DNA of 12,469 nt from Methanothrix sp. (GTDB lineage: Archaea > Halobacteriota > Methanosarcinia > Methanotrichales > Methanotrichaceae): positions 5,738-18,206 of the forward strand of contig PMNG01000204.1 in NCBI GenBank assembly GCA_003162615.1, written 5' to 3'. Each line of letters begins with the position of its first letter. The first letter of the stretch is position 1. Below, in pieces: positions 6,282 through 12,469 of the stretch. The notes under the pieces were generated by a model, which saw only the letters and a program-made list of their open reading frames with translations, had not been told where the DNA came from and made no database searches. The position numbers were made by a program, and so were the translations under genes.

Positions 6282-7532
6282 TCAACTCTTTCCCGATCGA
6301 TTATTAGACAATCCGAGAATCAGGTTGTTCAGATTACCGCATATAGCCTTCCAATCGAAATTCTCCCTTATGAACCTGGAGATCTGATCCGATTTAGCCC
6401 TTAATTCTTCATTATGAGAGAGCATATGCCTCAACCGCTCGGTTAAGCATTCCAAGCTGTCCACAGGGCATAAATAGCCAAGCTTGCCTCCCTTGGTCAT
6501 GTCCTGGAAGGGGGGGATATCTGATCCCAAAAGGACATTTCCAAGAGCCCCAGCTTCGGCAACCACAAGACCAAAGCTCTCCCACCTTGATGGCATCAAG
6601 AGGATCTTAGCCTCACTGTAGCGCCTATAGAGTTCATCCCTTTCAACAAACCCCAGATAAGATATCCTGCTAGCTGCTGACGGCCGCTTGGACTTAAGTT
6701 CCTCGATGAACCTATAGAAGTGCCTATCCATGGACCCTATCAGCAATAATTCCCAATTAGGGAAATCCTCACAGATATCGGCGAAGGCCTCCAAAGCCAG
6801 ATCCGAGGCCTTCTGGGGGTTGCCTATTCTACCTGCATGGATTACAGCGTTTTTTTTGGCCTCGAATGGCCTCGATAATGAGGAAATCCTCTGAGCATCT
6901 ATCCCATCCGGCAGGTAGTAGATGCGGTCTCTACAGTTCTTGAAGAAAGGAAAGATCTCTCTCATATAAGCATAAACACCTCTAGATTCGGCGCTGATGA
7001 TATCAAAGTGCGCGAGATCAAAGAGAAAGTACCTAAGGGAAAGACCCCTTTTCTGATGCTCAGGATGATCCATATTGCGGCTTACCAACTCCTTGCTCAG
7101 GTTTAGATCCAGCTTCAGGTATAGTATGCCCATAGGATTGATTATCCTGTAGATGAGGCCTACTAGGAAGGATTCAGGCTTCAGGTGGTAAAGCTGAAGG
7201 ATATCAATATCTCGCCCCGACCTTAAAAGAGCTATAGAAGAATCTATCAGTGTGCTCAAGAGCACGAAGCTCCCAGAGAGGGAAGATCTGCCCTCTAGGA
7301 ACTTCGCTGCTTTATCCAACAGTGGCATGTTGTGCCCGAGAAGGATCATTTTTAGCCCGGGCACCTCTGTCTCCAAATAAGGGTAATCCCCATTCGGATA
7401 GCACATCATATAAGAATCGTAACCGAAATCCTTATGCAGAACGTAGGGGATCATCCCAACATCCTTGATGAGGTGGATGTTCTGACATTCCGGGAAGAAG
7501 GTCACGAAGCGAAGTTTTCTTTTATGCACCAT
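6282..7532 (-). CDS. GT4-family glycosyltransferase
   Basis: A GT4 enzyme of 416 residues from ATG 7532. That start is preferred because MVHKRKLRFVTFFPE opens with the basic-then-beta-strand pattern of the GT-B N-terminal domain and has GGAG about seven bases upstream. The in-frame ORF can be extended to 7625, but the extra 31 residues look unlike the family. Motifs: YYLPDGIDAQRI (205-216), a switch segment common in GT4; IHAGRIGNPQKASDLALEAF (231-250); YLGFVERDELYRRYSEA (292-308); and the EX7E motif E318-E326 (RWESFGLVVAEAGAL). The N-terminal region ILQLYHLKPESFLVGLIYRI (111-130) could be a membrane-facing helix, as expected for a lipid-linked acceptor. It follows the other minus-strand GT4 gene after a 274-base gap, so cotranscription is uncertain. 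Sugar specificity is unknown. Confidence 0.88.
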   Translation of the reverse strand: MVHKRKLRFVTFFPECQNIHLIKDVGMIPYVLHKDFGYDSYMMCYPNGDYPYLETEVPGLKMILLGHNMPLLDKAAKFLEGRSSLSGSFVLLSTLIDSSIALLRSGRDIDILQLYHLKPESFLVGLIYRIINPMGILYLKLDLNLSKELVSRNMDHPEHQKRGLSLRYFLFDLAHFDIISAESRGVYAYMREIFPFFKNCRDRIYYLPDGIDAQRISSLSRPFEAKKNAVIHAGRIGNPQKASDLALEAFADICEDFPNWELLLIGSMDRHFYRFIEELKSKRPSAASRISYLGFVERDELYRRYSEAKILLMPSRWESFGLVVAEAGALGNVLLGSDIPPFQDMTKGGKLGYLCPVDSLECLTERLRHMLSHNEELRAKSDQISRFIRENFDWKAICGNLNNLILGLSNNRSGKS

Positions 7533-7652
7533 GGTTGGCTCCGCCACACATATCGATGCCACAGAATAAACTAACTTATTGCGCACTTCCAATATGCCAG
7601 CTCCGGCACACCTGGATAGGTTCAAAGGAATGGAGGCATATCCTCTATTAAC

Positions 7653-7787
7653 TTAAGCCATCGTCATTGATATCCATTTGAACGGCATGTTCCATATCCG
7701 CCTATGGAATGCCCTGAATAAATAATATGCTATATAGAAGGGTCGTCGAAGAAACCATAAGAGAGAAGCCGGCAAAGGTAAGCCCAT
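7653..7787 (-). CDS. Short hydrophobic, basic ORF (44 aa), possible gene remnant
   Basis: I do not recognise this ORF. It lies in the gap between two GT4 genes, starts at ATG 7787 and ends at TAA 7653-7655. The product begins MGLPLPASLLWFLRRPFYI and continues with aromatic and arginine-rich residues (AYYLFRAFHRRIW), which looks like a membrane-associated tail. It resembles in style the C-terminus of the preceding GT4 protein (LLRRSLYRARR), and the open frame extends a little upstream of the ATG, beginning 19 bases or so after that gene's stop but in another frame. It may be the end of a deleted gene or of a longer form of that GT4. No clear ribosome binding site is visible, and it could be chance. 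Confidence 0.25.
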   Translation of the reverse strand: MGLPLPASLLWFLRRPFYIAYYLFRAFHRRIWNMPFKWISMTMA

Positions 7788-7806
7788 CTCTAGATATCGA
7801 GAAGTC

Positions 7807-9150
7807 TCACCCTATGGCAGCCTGAATTCGCCTTGCTCTATAGAGAGACCGCCTCAGAAGTCCTACGAGGAATTGTCTTTCCAGGAAGCATCTGAATCCC
7901 AGCACTTCTATCCTTGAGAGAGCATCCATACCTCCAAAGGAGCTGACCAACCTCCTGTTGTAGTTATCCTCAAAGGAGGCGAGATCTCCAAAGGAGGGGA
8001 AGTATTCTAAGGATTTGTACCGACTTATTGCCGTGTCGCCTATATCTATCCCCTTTCTCTGGGCCATATCAACATAAATCTTCTCTAGGACCTTGGTAGT
8101 GACGCCAGCCTCATACTCCTTCTTTACCTTTTCATATCCAGCAAGGCCCATGCGGTAAGCTTTCTGCTTATCTTCAAGGAGATGACTAATGGCTTTAGCA
8201 TATGCTTTTGGAGAATTGGCTATTAAACCAGTCTTATTATTATCGACCAACTCTATTTGCGCATTATCAACCAATGGCGTTGAGTTGACGACCACCGGCT
8301 TTTTGGCTGCCATTGCCTCAGCAAGGGTGTATCCAAAGGACTCCCCTATCCCGGAGGAATGGGCCAGGACATCTATTGATTTATAGAACATAACTAACTC
8401 CTTCTCCGAGAGATCATCAAGAAATACGAAGTTGTCAGCCATATTGGTATCACTTATAGCGTCTTTTACAGGCCCCGGAGTTCCAACTATAACGTATTTT
8501 ACTGAAGGTTGAAGCTTGATCAGATGGCTGACCATATCGATACATATATTACCCCATTTTCTCATATCCGGCCTGCCGATCCTTCCTATTACTGGGTCTC
8601 CGAGATCTAACCCTATTCCACTCTTGAACTCCTCGATCATCCAGGGAGGAACTTCGGAGTCGAAGTCGCTCACCTTTATAGGATTGTACAAGACCTTGGA
8701 GTTCTTGAAGAAATCATCCCGGGAGATGGGAACTAGCCGCTGGTATCTCAGGACACACATCTTGCTCACGAAGAGGTGGTGATCTATCAGCCTTCCCGAG
8801 GGGCTTCTATCGATGGCACCAAATACGTTCGTTTCCACTATCGCAGGAACGCCAGCTTTTTTTGCGCAATTAATAGCAAAGGGCTCTTCTGTCCCGGCCC
8901 TGTGGATGTGAGCTATCTGTATATCCCTCTCCTTCATGAACTGGGTCAATCTCTCCTGATCCTCTCCAACGATGCTTACCTCGAACCCTTTATTTATGAG
9001 CTGCCGCTCCCTCTCGCCACCCCGGATTATTCCGCAGATGTACACATTGAAGAGATTTTTATCCAAAGTCTCAGCAAAAATCTGAAGAGCTCTCTCTGTA
9101 CCGCCCCTTCCAAGCTGATTTGATAACTGGAGAACGTTTATCTTGCTCAT
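7807..9150 (-). CDS. GT4-family glycosyltransferase with C-terminal extension
   Basis: A GT4 enzyme of 447 residues from ATG 9150. The start is set by MSKINVLQLSNQLGRGGTER, the classic GT-B opening in which the GRGGTE loop lies after strand 1. The frame stays open to a GTG at 9294 that overlaps the flippase stop, but the 48 added residues show no family likeness. Later features: HIHRAGTEEPFAI (81-93), VIGRIGRPDMRKWGNI (187-202), and the EX7E motif E270-E278 (GESFGYTLAEAMAAKKPVVV). The glycosyltransferase domain ends near residue 365. About 80 further residues, ending with basic-hydrophobic stretches (FLVGLLRRSLYRARRI), form a tail of unknown role that might bind membrane. It is the gene after the flippase, with a 140-base gap, and probably belongs to the same glycan operon. 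The acceptor is unknown. Confidence 0.9.
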   Translation of the reverse strand: MSKINVLQLSNQLGRGGTERALQIFAETLDKNLFNVYICGIIRGGERERQLINKGFEVSIVGEDQERLTQFMKERDIQIAHIHRAGTEEPFAINCAKKAGVPAIVETNVFGAIDRSPSGRLIDHHLFVSKMCVLRYQRLVPISRDDFFKNSKVLYNPIKVSDFDSEVPPWMIEEFKSGIGLDLGDPVIGRIGRPDMRKWGNICIDMVSHLIKLQPSVKYVIVGTPGPVKDAISDTNMADNFVFLDDLSEKELVMFYKSIDVLAHSSGIGESFGYTLAEAMAAKKPVVVNSTPLVDNAQIELVDNNKTGLIANSPKAYAKAISHLLEDKQKAYRMGLAGYEKVKKEYEAGVTTKVLEKIYVDMAQRKGIDIGDTAISRYKSLEYFPSFGDLASFEDNYNRRLVSSFGGMDALSRIEVLGFRCFLERQFLVGLLRRSLYRARRIQAAIG

Positions 9151-9290
9151 TTTATGCCATTCTCCGATATATGTGATCTGCAATTCGAACCTAATCCCAG
9201 GGATACCATGTCTTTGCTTCCCGGTTATCCTTTGCCTCAAAGGACTCTTCCTTACATGATGGGAACCCAGATTCGCCTGCCACTGTAACC

Positions 9291-10784
9291 TCACCTCGGA
9301 TCTCTAGCTATGCCCTCTGCCGGTTGATCTGCCTTTTTGCGGCATAGAATAAAGTTCAATAGATCCTTGAGCATCTCGATATCTTTTGTGTCAAATCCCC
9401 CTAAGAGATAGAGCATAATGAAGTAAAAAAGAGCGCTTAAAGATATCAATACCAGCAAGTTCAAATCCCTCAAGAGGATAATGAAGAGCCCCATGAGAAA
9501 ACTGGCAATAATTATTTTGATAATACCATAAATGGCACCACTGGTCAGGCTATGCCCCAGCTTAACACAGGATATGTATCCGAGTAACATTGCCACTAAC
9601 TCGGTTATCAATGAAGAAAAACTAGTTCCGACAAAGCTGTATCGGGGAATCAGGGCTAAGTTCAATATGACGTTCATGGCGGCGCAGATCCCCGTGATCT
9701 TCGTTAGTGTGAACTGCTTATTCGAGGCCTCTAAAAGCCTGTTTGGAGCATTGCCCAGGAAGATAAAGACTGAAGACCAGACGAGAATCCTCAGAGCAAT
9801 AGCAGAATTAGAGAAGGCTTTCCCGAAGATAAGATCAATTATCCGATCCGCCAGGAGAGTGGTGCCAATACCGATAGGTATCGCCAGTATTGCCATGTAT
9901 TTGAAGTACTTCTCGTAGGCGAGGCGCAGGCTGTCTACGGCAGTTACATAAAACCGAGACATCAGTGGGTATAGAGACATATTGAGAATCGATGGCAATA
10001 TGAGAAGAATAAGAAAAAGCCTAAAGGCAGCATTGTACCAGCCAACAGCCTCGTTGCCTTTCATCGAGGAGAGCATAACAGGAGCTAGCCAGTAGTAAAT
10101 GGAGACAAAAAGAGCGGTCAGGCCGAAAGATGAAGCCTCTTGCAATGCAGGCCGCCAGAACTTGATATCGGCTTTCAAAGTGGGTCTGAAGAACTTCCAG
10201 GATAACATCGACAGGCTATATGCGAAGCATATAACGCTCGCCGAGAGGTAGATAAAAGCGAAGCCTATTACACTCCATCCCTCTCTTATTGCCACATATG
10301 CCCCAGCCAGCATGAGGGCGCTGTTCAGGGCAGTGTAAACGGAAATGTAAACTATCTTCTCTAAGGCTTGGAAGAGAGAGTTGATGAGGGAGCTGAAGGT
10401 GTTTATGATGATTGATAGGGTGATGATGTAGACGACGTGCTTGGTAGCATCCGGGTAACCAAGGAGGTTAACCGTCAATACGATGATCCCAAAGGTTAAG
10501 CCCGTCAATAACAGCTTTATCGCAGCGATATTTCCTGCATATTTTAATGCAAGGCTCTTATTCCTCGCAACCTCTCTCACCATTAACTGTCCAAGCCCGA
10601 GATCCAGGAAGAACCCGAACAGGGATGTAAGGGCAAGAGCAGTACCAATGATGCCATATCTATCAGGACCTAAATATCTGGCCGAATAAGCGGCATAGGC
10701 AAAGCCTAAGATCAAACTCAGTATATTAGATAAAAACATCGCAAAAGTGTTCCTTGCCACCCTGTGTATGATGCTCATGGGCAT
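9291..10784 (-). CDS. Wzx-type oligosaccharide flippase (MOP/PST family)
   Basis: An integral membrane protein of about 497 residues, hydrophobic throughout, with roughly 12-14 probable transmembrane helices. The N-terminus is characteristic of polysaccharide transporters: ARNTFAMFLSNILSLILGF, then YSARYLGPDRYGIIG (35-49), then FLDLGLGQLMVREVARN (60-76). Such proteins flip polyprenyl- or dolichyl-linked oligosaccharides to the outer face of the cytoplasmic membrane; in archaea, AglR-type members serve S-layer or N-glycan assembly. The C-terminal 20 residues (RKKADQPAEG...) are hydrophilic. ATG 10784 overlaps the TGA of the cupin gene (TGATG), so translation is probably coupled; GTG 10787 or ATG 10778 are close alternatives. 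No polymerase gene is visible nearby, so a Wzy-dependent pathway is not shown. Confidence 0.93.
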   Translation of the reverse strand: MPMSIIHRVARNTFAMFLSNILSLILGFAYAAYSARYLGPDRYGIIGTALALTSLFGFFLDLGLGQLMVREVARNKSLALKYAGNIAAIKLLLTGLTFGIIVLTVNLLGYPDATKHVVYIITLSIIINTFSSLINSLFQALEKIVYISVYTALNSALMLAGAYVAIREGWSVIGFAFIYLSASVICFAYSLSMLSWKFFRPTLKADIKFWRPALQEASSFGLTALFVSIYYWLAPVMLSSMKGNEAVGWYNAAFRLFLILLILPSILNMSLYPLMSRFYVTAVDSLRLAYEKYFKYMAILAIPIGIGTTLLADRIIDLIFGKAFSNSAIALRILVWSSVFIFLGNAPNRLLEASNKQFTLTKITGICAAMNVILNLALIPRYSFVGTSFSSLITELVAMLLGYISCVKLGHSLTSGAIYGIIKIIIASFLMGLFIILLRDLNLLVLISLSALFYFIMLYLLGGFDTKDIEMLKDLLNFILCRKKADQPAEGIARDPR

Positions 10785-11281
10785 CACTTATAGGGGAGCA
10801 GGAACCAGTCCCATGCCTTACCGCAGCGGTCGTCTTTTTTGCCATTTATGAGCATAGGTACTATAGTCGAGTCGTTCCAAGGCCTCCTTACCTCATCAGG
10901 GGCCGAGTAATCGTAGAGCCTATTGACAAAGTAGACCAAGATAGCAGGCTCGTTCCCCACTACCTTGAAACCATGCCAGTAATGGCCTGGAACCCTGACA
11001 ATCTGGGGGTTCTCGCCAGCCGAGACCACCTCATCCAGCTCCCGGGTTGCATCATCGTAAGCGCAGATCTTCAATGCACCCTTAATTGTCAAGAAGCGAT
11101 CAACTTGGCCTTTTTCGTGCTTATGCCAGGCCCTTACCATGCCAGGGTAGCTAATGGACATATTTGCCTGACATACCTCGTCCTGGAACACGTCTGTCCA
11201 ATCGCTCCTCATTATCTCGGTGAAAAAGCCTCTTTCATCTGCGGACCGCCTCAGAGGCCTAACAATAATCCCGGGTAGCAT
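10784..11281 (-). CDS. RmlC-like cupin, putative dTDP-4-dehydrorhamnose 3,5-epimerase family
   Basis: A small cupin (165 residues, against about 180-190 for typical RmlC). It keeps the RmlC outline: RGFFTEI (17-23), QANMSISYPGMVRAWHKH (38-55), GALKICAYDD (68-77), VPGHYWHGFKVV (97-108), NRLYDYSAPDE (120-130) and WND (135-137). RmlC converts dTDP-4-keto-6-deoxyglucose to dTDP-4-keto-L-rhamnose before RmlD reduces it. The canonical RGLHYQ block appears here as RAWHKH, which retains the histidine (H53) expected to be the catalytic base but changes its surroundings. Reaction and stereochemistry are therefore less certain than for rmlB and rmlD. The gene begins at ATG 11281 directly after the rmlD stop and overlaps the flippase start, which strongly suggests cotranscription. 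It could be a related ketosugar epimerase or isomerase with another product. Confidence 0.82.
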   Translation of the reverse strand: MLPGIIVRPLRRSADERGFFTEIMRSDWTDVFQDEVCQANMSISYPGMVRAWHKHEKGQVDRFLTIKGALKICAYDDATRELDEVVSAGENPQIVRVPGHYWHGFKVVGNEPAILVYFVNRLYDYSAPDEVRRPWNDSTIVPMLINGKKDDRCGKAWDWFLLPYK

Positions 11282-12145
11282 TTATCCGATCTCGTTCTTT
11301 AAAGTTCTTAAAGCTTCTTCAATGCTCCAAGGCGTTGTCTCCAGACATCTGGAAGCCTTTGAGGTCTCCAAAGAAGAATCAGCAGGCCTTTTTGCTGCCC
11401 ACTTCATCTCGCTCATCCTAGACTTTATTATCAGATCCGCATCGAGCCCAAAGGTTCTGGCTAGCTCGACTGCAAAATCATACCGTGAGATCCTGGTTGC
11501 CCCCGCAAGGTGGTACACGCCCTTGAGCCTAGGCTTTGCGAGCTCAAGCACCATCAGAGCGAGGTTGGTATTGATGGTCGGTGTTATGTGCTGATCGGCC
11601 ACGACTTGCGCAGTCTCCCCTCTCATTAGCTTTTCTAAGATCCAGAGGGCGAAGTTTACCTTGCCGCTGGCAGGCCGTGACCCGTATATGACACAAGTCC
11701 TGGCTACCGCGTCGCAATATGATTCCCCTTGGAGCTTGCTGTAGCCGTAGTAGTTCACGGGATTTGTCCTATCCTCTTCTTTGTACATCCCCCTGGAACC
11801 GTCGAAGACATAGTCAGTGGACGTATATACAGTGAAGGCACCCACTTCCCTTGCAGATTCAGCCAATGTCTTGGTTGCTTGGGCATTCATCCTGTAAGCC
11901 AGATTTTTATCCGCCTCGCACACGTCCACGTCTGTCAGGGCCGCGGTATGAATGATTACATCCGGTCTAACGGCTTTGACTGCCTCAACTACGCTCGAGT
12001 CGTTCCTTAGATCGATCTTGACTGCAGTCCCATGAGTAGGCAGGTGATGAGCATAACCTGAGAACACTTCATACCCTTTCTGTAGGCCGATTTCAGCGAC
12101 CTTGCTCCCCATCAGGCCACTGCCGCCCGTTACCAGCAGCTTCAT
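11282..12145 (-). CDS. rfbD: dTDP-4-dehydrorhamnose reductase (RmlD)
   Basis: An extended short-chain dehydrogenase of 287 residues, the usual RmlD length. It reduces dTDP-4-keto-L-rhamnose to dTDP-L-rhamnose with NAD(P)H in the cytoplasm. The Rossmann motif TGGSGLMGSKV is at residues 6-16; HTAALTDVDVCEAD (66-79) is the family signature after strand 4. The catalytic triad is visible as STDYVFDG (109-116, T110) and YGYSK (Y133, K137). RmlD-type substrate residues follow in GETAQVVADQHITPT and near KGVYHLAGATRISRYDFA. The start is one base after the rmlB stop, and the stop abuts the ATG of the rmlC-like gene, so the three form one unit. If the neighbouring cupin makes a different intermediate, the final sugar could differ from rhamnose. 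Confidence 0.93.
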   Translation of the reverse strand: MKLLVTGGSGLMGSKVAEIGLQKGYEVFSGYAHHLPTHGTAVKIDLRNDSSVVEAVKAVRPDVIIHTAALTDVDVCEADKNLAYRMNAQATKTLAESAREVGAFTVYTSTDYVFDGSRGMYKEEDRTNPVNYYGYSKLQGESYCDAVARTCVIYGSRPASGKVNFALWILEKLMRGETAQVVADQHITPTINTNLALMVLELAKPRLKGVYHLAGATRISRYDFAVELARTFGLDADLIIKSRMSEMKWAAKRPADSSLETSKASRCLETTPWSIEEALRTLKNEIG

Positions 12146-12146
12146 T

Positions 12147-12469
12147 CTACCACTTCAATTTCCACGGCGTCGGATGGAGCACATTGTCATTTACTAAGGG
12201 TCTCCACCAATCTTGGTTATCCAAATACCACCGAACGGTTGCCCCTAATCCATTCTCAAAGGTCTGAATGGGTTTCCAGCCCAATTCTTCTCGTATTTTA
12301 GATGAATCCAGGCTGTACCTGACATCGTGGCCCGGCCTGTCCTCCACGAACTCTATTTGGCCTTCATCCTTGCCCATGATCCTAAGGATCTCACCGACTA
12401 CCTCAAGATTTGTCTTCTCAGACCCGGCAGAAACGTTATAGATCTGGCCTTTAACCCCGGAATGGAGTA
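12147..12469 (-). CDS. rfbB: dTDP-glucose 4,6-dehydratase (RmlB), C-terminal part
   Basis: Only the last 106 residues lie in the window; the gene runs off the right edge, with the frame open to base 12467. RmlB is an NAD-dependent extended SDR that turns dTDP-glucose into dTDP-4-keto-6-deoxyglucose, the branch point for rhamnose and related sugars. The visible segment shows the typical C-terminal signatures: GQIYNVSAGSEKTNLEVV, then VEDRPGHDVRYSLDSSKI, REELGWKPIQTFENGL, and TVRWYLDNQDWW. The Rossmann and YxxxK regions lie outside the window. It ends in TAG at 12147-12149, one base before rmlD, and is the first visible gene of the minus-strand operon. The rmlA gene that would supply dTDP-glucose may lie further right. 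The short ORF starting at ATG 12377 is not a separate gene. Confidence 0.93.
   Translation of the reverse strand, partial: LHSGVKGQIYNVSAGSEKTNLEVVGEILRIMGKDEGQIEFVEDRPGHDVRYSLDSSKIREELGWKPIQTFENGLGATVRWYLDNQDWWRPLVNDNVLHPTPWKLKW

Noticed and set aside
6174..6404. Plus-strand ORF of 76 codons
   Set aside because: Its second half is antisense to the conserved C-terminus of the GT4 gene ending at 6282, and nothing in it looks like a protein family.
8776..9123. Plus-strand ORF of 115 codons
   Set aside because: It is entirely antisense to the conserved N-terminal domain of the GT4 gene, and has no family signature.
9151..9294. N-terminal extension of the GT4 gene to GTG 9294, overlapping the flippase stop
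   Set aside because: The overlap is attractive for coupling, but the 48 residues are basic and unlike any GT4 N-terminus, and MSKINVLQLSNQLGRGGTE is a textbook start of the fold.
9532..9918. Plus-strand ORF of 128 codons
   Set aside because: It is antisense to the flippase, where membrane-protein codon bias commonly leaves open frames on the opposite strand.

Overview
The window looks archaeal, most likely from a methanogenic euryarchaeon of the Methanothrix (Methanosaeta) kind. The organism is an inference: arginine is mostly AGA/AGG, isoleucine often ATA, TATA-box-like elements (TTATATAA, TTTAAATAA) sit about 25-60 bases before gene starts, and a GGAGGT ribosome binding site precedes one gene. 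There are no rRNA, tRNA, CRISPR or insertion-sequence features. Nearly all of it is a surface-glycan (exopolysaccharide, S-layer glycan or N-glycan) biosynthesis locus.

Right part (about 12469 down to 7807, minus strand): a compact run of rmlB/rfbB (cut by the window edge), rmlD/rfbD, a divergent rmlC/rfbC-like cupin, a Wzx-type lipid-linked oligosaccharide flippase and a GT4 glycosyltransferase. The first four are spaced by 1, 0 and -1 bases, so they are probably one transcript. They would make a dTDP-6-deoxysugar (dTDP-L-rhamnose if the cupin acts as the usual 3,5-epimerase) and flip the finished lipid-linked glycan across the membrane. The nucleotidyltransferase rmlA is not in the window.

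Middle part (7807 to 4844): a second GT4 gene, a possible 44-residue remnant ORF, and a rhamnosyltransferase-like GT2 gene with its own TATA-like promoter, all on the minus strand. The GT2 enzyme is a natural candidate user of the dTDP-sugar.

Left part (4843 to 1): two plus-strand GT4 genes (3692-4843, and one entering from the left edge and ending at 950) flank a minus-strand stretch. That stretch holds one largely intact GT4 gene (1135-2229, start uncertain) and, upstream of it, two broken relatives. One (2295-2680) keeps only the N-terminal third and has a one-base frameshift. The other (2760 to about 3460) is heavily decayed across several frames and has lost the EX7E motif. I read this as a tandem glycosyltransferase paralogue array in different stages of decay. 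It accounts for the roughly 1.4 kb that otherwise looks empty.

The window thus has five GT4 genes, one GT2 gene, two GT4 pseudogenes, one flippase and three nucleotide-sugar genes. I see no polymerase (Wzy), ABC exporter or oligosaccharyltransferase. I did not find evidence for a wholly new kind of system. The most informative oddities are the decaying paralogue array, a possible CTG start with a strong Shine-Dalgarno, and the atypical RmlC-like cupin.
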